Origin: an uncultured Bacteroidia bacterium
GTDB lineage: Bacteria; Bacteroidota; Bacteroidia; Bacteroidales; UBA932
DNA length: 34,193 bases
Reading direction: 5' to 3'
Assembly: GCA_902767465.1 (NCBI GenBank)
Contig: CACXHM010000061.1
Coordinates: 1 to 34,193, forward strand
Of the stretch, positions 23,735 to 31,930 are shown in pieces. How positions within the stretch are numbered: position 1 is the first letter of the stretch; every line of letters starts with the position of its first letter. The translations under genes were made by a program, and so were the position numbers. The notes beneath the pieces were generated by a model. That model had not been told where the DNA came from, ran no database searches, and was given only the letters and a program-made list of their open reading frames with translations.

Positions 23735-26050
23735 ATGAATAAACTGATAGCCACATTGGCCGGCGTCCTGCTTTCAGCCGGCCCCCTCTCTTCCCAGAAC
23801 GCCCGATACGTCGATCCATTTATCGGCACCGCGGGCATGGGACACTGCTTCCCCGGGGCCTGCGTTCCCTTCGGAGGGGTGCAGCTCTCCCCCGACACTG
23901 ACACCATCCCTCACAACGTCAATGGGAAATACCAGCCACGCACCTATGACTATTGTGCAGGCTACCAGTATGACGACCCCACCATCGTGGGATTCAGCCA
24001 CACGCATTTCAGCGGCACCGGACATTCCGACCTTGGCGACATACTGCTGATGCCGGGCACCGGAAAAATTCAGCTGACCCCCGGCACGGCATCCGACCCC
24101 GACAGCGGGTACCGGTCCCGATTCAGCCATGACAGCGAAAGCGCTTCTGCCGGGTACTACCGCGCTACCCTCGCCGACAGCGGCGTCAAGGCAGAACTCA
24201 CCGCCACCGCACGCACAGGAGTGCACCGTTACACCTGGCCCGAAGGAACAAAGGATGCGCACCTGGTCCTGGATCTTGACCACGGCATCTACAACTACGA
24301 CGGCAAGACTCTCTGGGCCGAAGTCCGTGTTCACAATGACACCCTCATCACGGGCTACCGCATTACCAACGGCTGGGCCCGAACCAACTACACCTACTTC
24401 GCCATCAGTTTCTCGAAGCCGGTGGTGGAATACGGTTACAAAGACAAGGCGCCCATACGCTATAAGGGAGGCTATTCCAAGTTCCCCCAATACCACAATT
24501 TCCCGGAGATGTCCGGCCGGAAACTGGTTGCATGGTTCCGCTTCGGAAAAGTGCCTGGACCCGTCACCGTAAAAGTTGCCCTGTCTGCAACCGGCACAAC
24601 GGGAGCCCTGCGGAACCTCGAGGCCGAGGCTTCCGGCAGGAGTTTCGAAGATATCCGCTCGGCAGCCGAGGCAGAATGGGAGAAGGAGCTGGGCTGTATC
24701 AGCATTCAGGGCAGCGAGGCCGAGAAGAAGATGTTCTACACATCCCTCTACCACACCATGATCAACCCTTCCATATACATGGATGTGGACGGGCTTTATC
24801 GCGGACTCGACCATGAACTTCACAAGGCGGAAGGATTCACGAACTATACGGTGTTCTCTCTTTGGGACACATATCGCGCAGAACACCCCTTCCTCGCACT
24901 CATGAAACCGGAACGGAATAGAGACATGGCGGTCTCGATGCTCAAGCACTATGAGCAAAGTCCTCATGGCATGCTTCCAATCTGGAGCCACATGGCCAAC
25001 GAAAACTGGTGCATGACAGGATACCACTCGGTTTCGGTCCTCGCGGATGCAATAGCAAAAGGCTTGGACATCAATGCTCAAGAAGCACTCGAAGCGATGG
25101 TTTCCACCTCAACCGTCCCATGGTATTCGGGACTCGGCGAATATATGAAACTCGGATATGTTCCCGCCGGCAAGACCTCCACTTCGGCAAGCAATACCCT
25201 CGAATATTCCTATGATGACTGGACCATCGCCGCGACAGCGCAGAGGCTGGGTAACACCGAAGTGGCTAAGCTCTATCTTCAAAGGGCGGAATACTGGCGA
25301 AACATCTTCGACCCGGAGCTCGGTCTCGCCAGGCCGCGTAATGCCGACGGCAGTTTCAAGCCCGATTTTGACATCAAGCAGACCATGGGGCAGGGCTTCA
25401 TCGAAGGCAATTCGCTCAACTATTCATTCCACGTGCCGCACGACGTGAAAGGGCTCATGCAAGTGATGGGAGGAGACAGGAAATTCATCTCCAATCTCGA
25501 TGAGCTTTTCGGAAGCGACCTCCCGGAATATTGCTACGCCGACAACGAAGATATAACCGCAGAGTGCCTTCTGGGAGGATACGTCCATGGCAACGAGCCC
25601 AGCCACCATATCCCCTACCTGTATGCCTGGACTTCGCAGCCCTGGAAAACACAGTACTGGCTGCGGGAGATAATCGACCGGTTCTACCGTCCGGAAATCC
25701 GCGGGCTTGGAGGAAACGATGACTGCGGACAGATGAGCGCATGGTACATCTTCTCCGTACTCGGTTTCTATCCCGTCTGCCCCGGCACCGATCAGTACGT
25801 GCTTGGAGCCCCTTATCTGCCCTATGCAAAGTTGCAGCTTCCCGGCGGACGGACCCTTGAAATCAAGGCTCCGGCAGTGAGCGACAGCAAACGCTATGTA
25901 AAGTCGGTACGTCTCAACGGAAAGCCGGTCACGAAACTGTATCTGACCCATTCGCAGATCCTCGAAGGAGGCACACTTGAATTCGTCATGAGCAGCCGTC
26001 CCGAAAAACGTCGCGGCATTTCGCCGGACAGCAAGCCATATTCTTTATAA
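23735..26050 (+). CDS. GH92 alpha-mannosidase
   Basis: 771 residues, the usual length of a GH92 exo-acting, calcium-dependent alpha-mannosidase. Signal peptide (MNKLIATLAGVLLSAGPLSS). The N-terminal beta-sandwich starts with the family signature ARYVDPFIGTAGMGHCFPGA and PFGGVQLSPDT, with GFSHTHFSGTGHSDLGD at about 89-105. The helical barrel includes FSLWDTYRAEHP, WSHMANENWCMTGYHS, the HGNEPSHHIPYLY block with Glu621 (expected general acid) and GNDDCGQMSAWYIFSVLGFYPVCPG with Asp662/Asp663, where the catalytic base lies in characterised relatives. Family members cleave alpha-1,2-, 1,3-, 1,4- or 1,6-mannosidic bonds in N-glycans or yeast mannan; the exact specificity is not readable here. It is a single-gene unit, divergent from the phosphoesterase operon and followed by two hairpins and the second susC. 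Confidence 0.96.
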   Translation: MNKLIATLAGVLLSAGPLSSQNARYVDPFIGTAGMGHCFPGACVPFGGVQLSPDTDTIPHNVNGKYQPRTYDYCAGYQYDDPTIVGFSHTHFSGTGHSDLGDILLMPGTGKIQLTPGTASDPDSGYRSRFSHDSESASAGYYRATLADSGVKAELTATARTGVHRYTWPEGTKDAHLVLDLDHGIYNYDGKTLWAEVRVHNDTLITGYRITNGWARTNYTYFAISFSKPVVEYGYKDKAPIRYKGGYSKFPQYHNFPEMSGRKLVAWFRFGKVPGPVTVKVALSATGTTGALRNLEAEASGRSFEDIRSAAEAEWEKELGCISIQGSEAEKKMFYTSLYHTMINPSIYMDVDGLYRGLDHELHKAEGFTNYTVFSLWDTYRAEHPFLALMKPERNRDMAVSMLKHYEQSPHGMLPIWSHMANENWCMTGYHSVSVLADAIAKGLDINAQEALEAMVSTSTVPWYSGLGEYMKLGYVPAGKTSTSASNTLEYSYDDWTIAATAQRLGNTEVAKLYLQRAEYWRNIFDPELGLARPRNADGSFKPDFDIKQTMGQGFIEGNSLNYSFHVPHDVKGLMQVMGGDRKFISNLDELFGSDLPEYCYADNEDITAECLLGGYVHGNEPSHHIPYLYAWTSQPWKTQYWLREIIDRFYRPEIRGLGGNDDCGQMSAWYIFSVLGFYPVCPGTDQYVLGAPYLPYAKLQLPGGRTLEIKAPAVSDSKRYVKSVRLNGKPVTKLYLTHSQILEGGTLEFVMSSRPEKRRGISPDSKPYSL

Positions 26051-26063
26051 GTCATTATAAATA

Positions 26064-26078
26064 AGGATATTTTATCCT
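26064..26078 (+). terminator. Small A/T-rich hairpin after GH92
   Basis: AGGATA and TATCCT form a perfect 6-bp stem with a TTT loop, 14 bases after the GH92 stop. The stem is weak and lacks a T-run, so it is at best part of a termination or 3'-end processing region together with the larger palindrome just downstream. Confidence 0.3.
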
Positions 26079-26085
26079 GACCAAC

Positions 26086-26119
26086 AGTGCCCTAAAAAGT
26101 GTTCACTTTTTAGGGCACT
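26086..26119. repeat. Perfect 16-bp inverted repeat with 2-base spacer
   Basis: The arms 26086-26101 (AGTGCCCTAAAAAGTG) and 26104-26119 are exact reverse complements with TT between. It lies between the GH92 gene and the promoter of the second susC. It would act as a strong hairpin terminator or transcript-stabilising stem for GH92. The T-run lies inside the arm and not after it, so it is not a classical terminator. Other possibilities are a palindromic protein-binding site or the remnant of a small mobile palindrome. Apart from this, the smaller hairpin and the promoter, the 26051-26227 spacer shows nothing recognisable. Confidence 0.75.
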
Positions 26120-26161
26120 ATCGTGTCATGGCTTTTATAGGCACCAACGGGTTCTTGTTTC

Positions 26162-26169
26162 TATCTTTG
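26162..26169 (+). promoter_or_regulatory. Predicted -7 element of the second susC operon
   Basis: TATCTTTG matches TAnnTTTG exactly. It lies 58 bases upstream of the SusC ATG, giving a 5' leader of about 50 bases, which is longer than for the other genes here. The -33 region is weak. The palindrome at 26086-26119 lies about 43 bases upstream of this element, where an activator could bind. Confidence 0.5.
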
Positions 26170-26227
26170 ATTCAATCGAAGCGCAGAAAACAAGCGTTGA
26201 TGACTATACCACTTAATTATTTTATTT

Positions 26228-29200
26228 ATGCTAAAACGTTTATTTATGGCGGTGCTCGCCTTTACCATGATATGGGGAGGTGAGCGGGCGTTCGCCCAGA
26301 ATGCGGTTTCCGGAAAGGTAACCGACTCCTCCGGCGAACCCATTGTCGGAGCAGGTATCCTCATCAAGGGAACGACCTCCGGCACCACTACAGACCTGGA
26401 CGGAAACTGGCACCTGACAAATGTCAGAACCGGAGCCGTCCTTGAGTTTTCCAGCATCGGCTATGCCACCACGCAGGTAACCGTAGGCAGTGCCCAGCAA
26501 TACAATGTCATCTTGAAAGAGGACGCCCTTTACCTGGACGACGTAGTTGTCATAGGATACGGTTCGGCAAAACGCAAGGACCTCACAGGATCCATCGCCC
26601 AGGTCAACGGAGACCTGATTGCAGCCACGAATGCATCTTCGGCATCGAAGGCTCTCGAAGGAGCTATTCCCGGCCTCGTATTCTCCATCGTGGACGGCCA
26701 GCCCGGTGTTGATGCAGGAATCCGTGTCCGCGGTCTGGGGTCGACCAATGCAGGCTATTCAAATGCTCTCGTGGTCATTGACGGCGTTCCCGCACAGACC
26801 GAAAACCCTCTCTCACAGCTCAGCCAGGAAGACATTGCCTCCGTCACCGTACTTAAAGATGCTGCTTCAACTGCAATCTACGGATCACGAGGCGCCAACG
26901 GCGTAGTGCTCGTAACTACAAAGAAGGGAGAATCCGGAAAGACCAAAGTCGGCTTTCAGGCAAGATGGGGAGTTAATACCGTGGGTTCATATGATGTAGG
27001 GCAGCTTTCCACTTCGAAAGACATTTATGAATACATGTGGCGTTCGATTTACAACTCCTACCGCTACGGCTACGACGGAGCCCCTAAACTCGACAACGAC
27101 ACAGGCCAGTACGTCACCAATCTCAATGGTTCCATTACTCATGAAGATGCAGCCAAATTTGCCAGCCAGCACCTGTTCGACTATATCGGAAGCAACACTT
27201 CTTTCGGCCGCAACGCCCTTGGCAACTATCTTGCATACAGCGTGCCCGGACTGGATTTCGATACCATTACGCATACGGGCACCGGAGCCACCCTGTCCGG
27301 CACTATTCCGGAAGGGGCATATCTCGTTGGTCTTGACGGCAAACTGAATCCGAAGGCAAAGCTCCTGTACGATGACACTTATGCCGACCAACTGCTGAAA
27401 GCAGGGTTCCGCCAGCAGTACGACATCACCGCAAGCGGCGGCAACGAAAAGGAGAACCATTATTTTTCTTTCGGATACCTGAGCGACCCTTCATATATTC
27501 CGAATTCCAAATTCGACCGCGTCACAGGACGTGCCAACGTCAACGCCCAGTTGTTCAAATGGCTCAAAATGGGAGCGAATATCAACTTTACCCGTTCGAA
27601 AACCGACTACATGGGCGGTGCCTGGGCAGGACGGAACGCAGGTTCCAACCAGGGATCTATTCCCCGTTTCGTAAACGGTCACGGTGCCATCAATCCGTTC
27701 TACGCTCATGATGCACAGGGCAATTTCATATATGATGCCGACGGTAAAAAGGTCCGCAACGTCTATGCCGACGACACCTATTCTCCTTTCGGTCCTTCCG
27801 CAGGAAACTATGGCAGAACCGATATCTGGTATGCCCTTCAGCACGATGTCCGTCAAGATCTTACCAAGACGCTCAACACCCGCACCTATGCGGAGATTCC
27901 TTTTCTGGATCACTTTACCTACAGGTTCGATTTTTCGTACGACCTCATCAACAACATGATGACCCGATACCATAACGGTACCGCAGGGCGCGCGGACTAT
28001 GTGAGAGAAGGAGGATACTGGGGCAAACGCATGTACGAAACCCAGATCTACAATATCCAGAACAGGCTCACCTATGTGCAGGACTTCGGCAGACACCACG
28101 TGGATGCAATAGCTCTTACGGAATACAACGACTGGTTCCAGGAATACGTAGGCTGGGGAACATACAAGGAACTGTATCCAAATCTTCTTAAACCCGGCAA
28201 CTTCGTCGGACGTTTCGGAGCATGGACCGGCAGCGCCCCCTCTTATGCCTACAACTACGATATAGAAAGGATGATGTCCTATCTCGGCCGTGCCAACTAC
28301 ATATATGATGAGAAGTACTACGCCTCGGCATCGTTCCGCCGCGACGGTTCATCGAAGTTCCGCGCAGCCAACCGCTGGGGCAACTTCTGGAGCGTGGGTG
28401 CCGGATGGCGCTTTTCCAGGGAATCCTTCATGGACGGAACTGAAGACTGGCTCACCAACGGCAAGCTCCGCTTAAGTTATGGCGTAATAGGAAACTCCGC
28501 CGGCATAGGCCGTTATGCCACCTATCAGACCTGGAATTACGGTGCCACTTACAACGAGACCACAGGACCGGGCGGCACTCCCAATACCACTACGATGTCG
28601 ATGCGCAATTTCATCAACACCTCGCTCACCTGGGAGAACACCAACACTCTCGACCTCGGTCTCGACCTTACCCTTTTCAACAGGGTGGACCTCACCGTGG
28701 ACTACTTCAACAGGGTAACCGTCAACTCCTACTTCGACCAGCCGATGAACTATCTTGCCACCGGACAGACTTCCCTGCTGCAAAACTGCGCGGAGCTCAC
28801 TAACCGGGGTATAGAAATCGACATCAACGTCGACATCATCCGCACCCGCGACTGGAGATGGAACGTCAATCTCAACGCAACCCACTATAACACCATTCTT
28901 ACAGGTCTTCCCGACGACGCGATTCCCACACACGTAGAAGGTCTTCCCAAGGGCACCTGGGAAGCCGGTTCGGGCGAAGCCTGGGGCGCCAGCGGAGGTT
29001 CCGGACAGGCGCAGCACTCCTTCCTCCGCGGAATCGGACGCGACTGGTACAACCTCTATATGTTCAGCTACGCCGGAATCGACCAGAAGACGGGGCTCCC
29101 GATGTATTGGAAGACCATACAGAAGAAAGACATCGAAGCCGATGAGGCAAGAGTAGCAGAAGGAGGGTCGGCCTGGTACGCCGGAAAGAAGATCGGCGAC

Positions 29201-29818
29201 AAGGTTAAGACTACCAATTATGCCGAAGCCACCAAACAGGAAGTGGGAGACGCCCTTCCCGAACTGGTGGGAGGTTTCAACACTACGGTAAGCTGGAGAA
29301 ACTGGAGCCTTACCGCACAGTTCGCATACCAGATCGGCGGCAAATTCTTCCTCCGTGACTATGCACAGTATCTATACAACCCGACAATAAACACCACGCT
29401 CTGGTACAGGACCATGCTGCCTTCGCAGAAAGTCAAAGGCAATACCTGGACTCCTGACAACAAGGGCGCCGACTTCCCCATGCAATGGTATCCCGCCAAC
29501 GGAGCCACAGCATTCTCCGGGACCTCTACTGCCAACCAGAACTGGAACTTTACCGACAGGGCCCTCTTCGACGCTTCATATCTGCGTCTCAAGAACATCA
29601 CTTTGGGATATACCGCTCCCAAGGCCTTCTTCAGAAAACTCGGGCTCGACTTCATCAGCGGTCTCCGCGTATTCGCGTCCGCAGACAATCTCTTCCTTCT
29701 TTCCGCGGCAAAGGGTCTCGACCCTGCGATGTCCATCCAGGGAGGATATGCCGATGTCGATGAGTACATCTTCCCCGCAATGCGGTCTTATACCTTCGGA
29801 ATCAACCTTGACTTCTAA
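26228..29818 (+). CDS. SusC/RagA-family TonB-dependent transporter (second pair)
   Basis: 1196 residues. Signal peptide (…GGERAFA|Q, cleavage near 23). A carboxypeptidase-regulatory-like beta-sandwich is at about 25-100 (VSGKVTDSSGEPIVGAGILIKGT, TTTDLDGNWHL). The plug starts with the SusC motif DDVVVIGYGSAKRKDLTGSI (about 104-123) and includes GLGSTNAGYSNALVVIDGVP and DAASTAIYGSRGANGVVLVTTKKG. The barrel ends in SYTFGINLDF with the terminal Phe typical of outer-membrane barrels. There is no STN domain. It is about 150 residues longer than the first SusC and differs markedly from it, so the two pairs are not a recent duplication. It is 5 bases upstream of its SusD partner. The start has only A/T-rich sequence upstream and no Shine-Dalgarno, as is normal in this phylum. 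Confidence 0.97.
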   Translation: MLKRLFMAVLAFTMIWGGERAFAQNAVSGKVTDSSGEPIVGAGILIKGTTSGTTTDLDGNWHLTNVRTGAVLEFSSIGYATTQVTVGSAQQYNVILKEDALYLDDVVVIGYGSAKRKDLTGSIAQVNGDLIAATNASSASKALEGAIPGLVFSIVDGQPGVDAGIRVRGLGSTNAGYSNALVVIDGVPAQTENPLSQLSQEDIASVTVLKDAASTAIYGSRGANGVVLVTTKKGESGKTKVGFQARWGVNTVGSYDVGQLSTSKDIYEYMWRSIYNSYRYGYDGAPKLDNDTGQYVTNLNGSITHEDAAKFASQHLFDYIGSNTSFGRNALGNYLAYSVPGLDFDTITHTGTGATLSGTIPEGAYLVGLDGKLNPKAKLLYDDTYADQLLKAGFRQQYDITASGGNEKENHYFSFGYLSDPSYIPNSKFDRVTGRANVNAQLFKWLKMGANINFTRSKTDYMGGAWAGRNAGSNQGSIPRFVNGHGAINPFYAHDAQGNFIYDADGKKVRNVYADDTYSPFGPSAGNYGRTDIWYALQHDVRQDLTKTLNTRTYAEIPFLDHFTYRFDFSYDLINNMMTRYHNGTAGRADYVREGGYWGKRMYETQIYNIQNRLTYVQDFGRHHVDAIALTEYNDWFQEYVGWGTYKELYPNLLKPGNFVGRFGAWTGSAPSYAYNYDIERMMSYLGRANYIYDEKYYASASFRRDGSSKFRAANRWGNFWSVGAGWRFSRESFMDGTEDWLTNGKLRLSYGVIGNSAGIGRYATYQTWNYGATYNETTGPGGTPNTTTMSMRNFINTSLTWENTNTLDLGLDLTLFNRVDLTVDYFNRVTVNSYFDQPMNYLATGQTSLLQNCAELTNRGIEIDINVDIIRTRDWRWNVNLNATHYNTILTGLPDDAIPTHVEGLPKGTWEAGSGEAWGASGGSGQAQHSFLRGIGRDWYNLYMFSYAGIDQKTGLPMYWKTIQKKDIEADEARVAEGGSAWYAGKKIGDKVKTTNYAEATKQEVGDALPELVGGFNTTVSWRNWSLTAQFAYQIGGKFFLRDYAQYLYNPTINTTLWYRTMLPSQKVKGNTWTPDNKGADFPMQWYPANGATAFSGTSTANQNWNFTDRALFDASYLRLKNITLGYTAPKAFFRKLGLDFISGLRVFASADNLFLLSAAKGLDPAMSIQGGYADVDEYIFPAMRSYTFGINLDF

Positions 29819-29823
29819 AGAAT

Positions 29824-31452
29824 ATGAAAAGATATTTTACTTACATCCCCGCATTGGTTGCAGCATTGTTGGCAGCATCCTGCAATACGCTTGACGTAAC
29901 CAATCCCTACTACCTCACCGACGAGGAAGTAACAAAATTGCTGGAAGGCGACGATGCCAATGCAGAGGCCATGATACTGACGGGTGTCGGCAACACCCTT
30001 AACACCTACTTCAACATCGCCGGGCAGTCTTGGAGCGGCTATTCCGATGTCGACCGGAACTCCCAGGTGGACCAGGATTTCCTGATGTGCTTGCGAGGGA
30101 ACGACGCTTACATAGGAAACATAGTAACTGCTACTTCCCATCACGCAACGGCATACAAAATCGACGACGGAGCCACTTACAAGACGGACCGCCGCAGCTG
30201 GCCCTATTTTGCAATCAGCGGAATGCAGCTCACAGCAGCCAACAAGGTCCTGCGGTTCATGACTGCAGATGCCGCTGCCACAAGCGACGAAATTGCAGCA
30301 TTCCGCGGACAGGCCCTTACGCTCCGCGCCTATTCTTACATGCAGCTGATGGAAAAATTCCATCCCGCTTATCTGCAGGGCGGCAAGGACGGCAGGGGAA
30401 TGCCCATATATACCGACTATGCATTGAACAAGCCGGTGCCCATTTCCTCTGCGGCCGCCACCTATAAGTTCATCCTCGACGACCTCGAAGAAGCGGTTCG
30501 TCTGCTCGACGACATGGGATACACCGCAGAGCCAAACGACATCGACCTCGGGGTTGCACAGTTTCTGCTGGCAAGGGCAGCCCTCGAAGCCGGTGAATGG
30601 GAGACCGCAAAGACGGCAGCCCAGGATATAGTAGACCACTTCCCCACCCTGATATCGGAAGCGAACTATGGAGCAAAAGCGGCCGACTTTGCGGGATACT
30701 GTGCAGAAACGAAAGACCTCAAGGTCGAAGACAATGCATTCCAGACCCTTGGCAACAATCCCGAGGTAATAATGGGCTTCGTAAACGGATCCAACGCCAA
30801 CACCTACACCAACAGTTTCTGCAACGTGTTCGCTCCCGGATATGCCGGATATAGCGAAGAAGCCCCATGCATCGACAAGCGTCTCTACGACCTGATTGCC
30901 GACGATGATTTCCGAAAGGACATCTTCACCACTGCTTCCGGCAATTACGACTATATCACCGATGATGCAGGAACCATGATTTATACCCGGACCATCCCTG
31001 AGTATGCCAACCTCAAATGGGCGGCCACGATCGCAAAGGGACGGGACTCCAGGACCAATCATTTCGAATGCGACAATATTATCTTCCGCGCATCCGAGGC
31101 TTATCTGATGCTGGCCGAGGCATATGCCCAGGATGGCAAGGACAGCCAGGCCAAAGATGTCCTGGATCTGCTTCTGAGGGCCCGCACCAAGGCAGGGCAA
31201 CCCACGCTCTCCTGTGCAGGCTACCCGTCTATGAGCGGAATGACCGCCCTGCAGATGGTGCAGATTCAAACCAGGATTGAACTATGGCTCGAAGGTGGCC
31301 GCGAATTCTACAACAACAAGCGCTGGGGCATAGTTGTCGACCGTTCAACTTCTCCCAATCATTATTGGAAAGACAATGGTCTCACTCTGGCCCAGATGGT
31401 GCTTGAAATCCCAGTCAACGAAAAACAGACCAACACACATTGGGCGGATTAA
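29824..31452 (+). CDS. SusD/RagB-family nutrient-binding outer-membrane lipoprotein (second pair)
   Basis: 542 residues, a normal SusD length. Lipobox LLAASC (Cys20) followed by NTLDVTNPY. The TPR-like core shows the SusD helix FRGQALTLRAYSYMQLMEKFHPAYL and GRGMPIYTDYAL, then a repeated segment LDDLEEAVRLLDDMGY. The C-terminal part has FRASEAYLMLAEAYAQDGKDSQAKDVL, RARTKAG, QIQTRIELWLEGGREFYNNKRWGI and the closing LEIPVNEKQTN. It would cap the second SusC and select its substrate. It is followed 13 bases later by a small Ig-like lipoprotein gene in the same operon. Confidence 0.96.
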   Translation: MKRYFTYIPALVAALLAASCNTLDVTNPYYLTDEEVTKLLEGDDANAEAMILTGVGNTLNTYFNIAGQSWSGYSDVDRNSQVDQDFLMCLRGNDAYIGNIVTATSHHATAYKIDDGATYKTDRRSWPYFAISGMQLTAANKVLRFMTADAAATSDEIAAFRGQALTLRAYSYMQLMEKFHPAYLQGGKDGRGMPIYTDYALNKPVPISSAAATYKFILDDLEEAVRLLDDMGYTAEPNDIDLGVAQFLLARAALEAGEWETAKTAAQDIVDHFPTLISEANYGAKAADFAGYCAETKDLKVEDNAFQTLGNNPEVIMGFVNGSNANTYTNSFCNVFAPGYAGYSEEAPCIDKRLYDLIADDDFRKDIFTTASGNYDYITDDAGTMIYTRTIPEYANLKWAATIAKGRDSRTNHFECDNIIFRASEAYLMLAEAYAQDGKDSQAKDVLDLLLRARTKAGQPTLSCAGYPSMSGMTALQMVQIQTRIELWLEGGREFYNNKRWGIVVDRSTSPNHYWKDNGLTLAQMVLEIPVNEKQTNTHWAD

Positions 31453-31465
31453 CTCAAAACGAATT

Positions 31466-31819
31466 ATGAAACGGTTTTTATCTATATTTTTAGCTGCCAT
31501 TCTCGCACCCCTTGCATTCTTTGCCTGCGAGCAGGATGAGAACATTGTAGTAAAGCAGCCTACGGGTATCTCCGTCAGCCCCGACATACTGACCATTTCG
31601 CAGCATGAGGTGTCAGCACTCAAGGCAGACATAACTCCGAAAGATGCTACCAGCAACCTGGTTATCTGGGAGACCTCCGACAAGGACGTCGCCACCGTGA
31701 GCAAATTCGGAATAGTTGAAGGTATCAATCCAGGCACTGCAAACATCACTGCAACAACTTCCAATCGGAAATTCTCAGCAACATGCACAGTTACGGTACT
31801 TTCTGCAGAAACGCCGTAA
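31466..31819 (+). CDS. Small lipoprotein with one BIG2 (bacterial Ig-like group 2) domain
   Basis: 117 residues from the ATG at 31466; the frame is open further upstream inside the SusD gene, but only this start gives a signal peptide (MKRFLSIFLAAILAPLAFFAC, Cys21). Residues about 33-112 match a single BIG2 domain: GISVSPDILTISQHEVSALKADI, NLVIWETSDKDVATVSKFGIVEGINPGTANITATT. It probably decorates the outer membrane next to the second SusCD complex as a minimal surface glycan-binding or spacer protein; no enzyme motif is present. It is the last gene of the operon and is followed by a strong terminator. Confidence 0.85.
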   Translation: MKRFLSIFLAAILAPLAFFACEQDENIVVKQPTGISVSPDILTISQHEVSALKADITPKDATSNLVIWETSDKDVATVSKFGIVEGINPGTANITATTSNRKFSATCTVTVLSAETP

Positions 31820-31853
31820 CAGTCCGACAAGGATCATCCGCTGACTGAAAAGG

Positions 31854-31880
31854 AAGCCGGCCCGCGAGGCCGGCTTTTTA
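31854..31880 (+). terminator. Rho-independent terminator after the second susCD operon
   Basis: A 9-bp stem (AAGCCGGCC with GGCCGGCTT) around loop CGCGA runs directly into TTTTTATTTG. It is 34 bases after the stop of the BIG2 lipoprotein gene and upstream of the GH31 promoter. It separates the susCD unit from the GH31 gene. Confidence 0.88.
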
Positions 31881-31912
31881 TTTGCTTTTAAGGAGCGGAT
31901 TTAGTACTTTTA
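31881..31912 (+). promoter_or_regulatory. Predicted promoter of the GH31 gene
   Basis: TTTG (31881-31884) is followed after 20 bases by TACTTTTA (31905-31912), one base from the TAnnTTTG consensus. The GH31 ATG is 18 bases downstream. With the preceding terminator this suggests that the GH31 gene has its own transcript. Confidence 0.5.
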
Positions 31913-31930
31913 CGCAAAACTGTAATCAAT

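Noticed and set aside
23774..25081. A 435-codon open frame on the minus strand inside GH92
   Set aside because: GH92 on the plus strand has all family motifs; the antisense frame shows no family resemblance and is explained by codon bias.
29815..31269. A 484-codon open frame on the minus strand opposite the second SusD gene
   Set aside because: It lies fully antisense to an unmistakable SusD gene, has no recognisable domain or signal peptide, and its composition (rich in Cys, Gly and Val) is that of a reverse-frame shadow.
31334..31465. Upstream in-frame extension of the BIG2 lipoprotein
   Set aside because: It lies in the SusD coding region in a different frame; only the ATG at 31466 gives a lipoprotein signal peptide.
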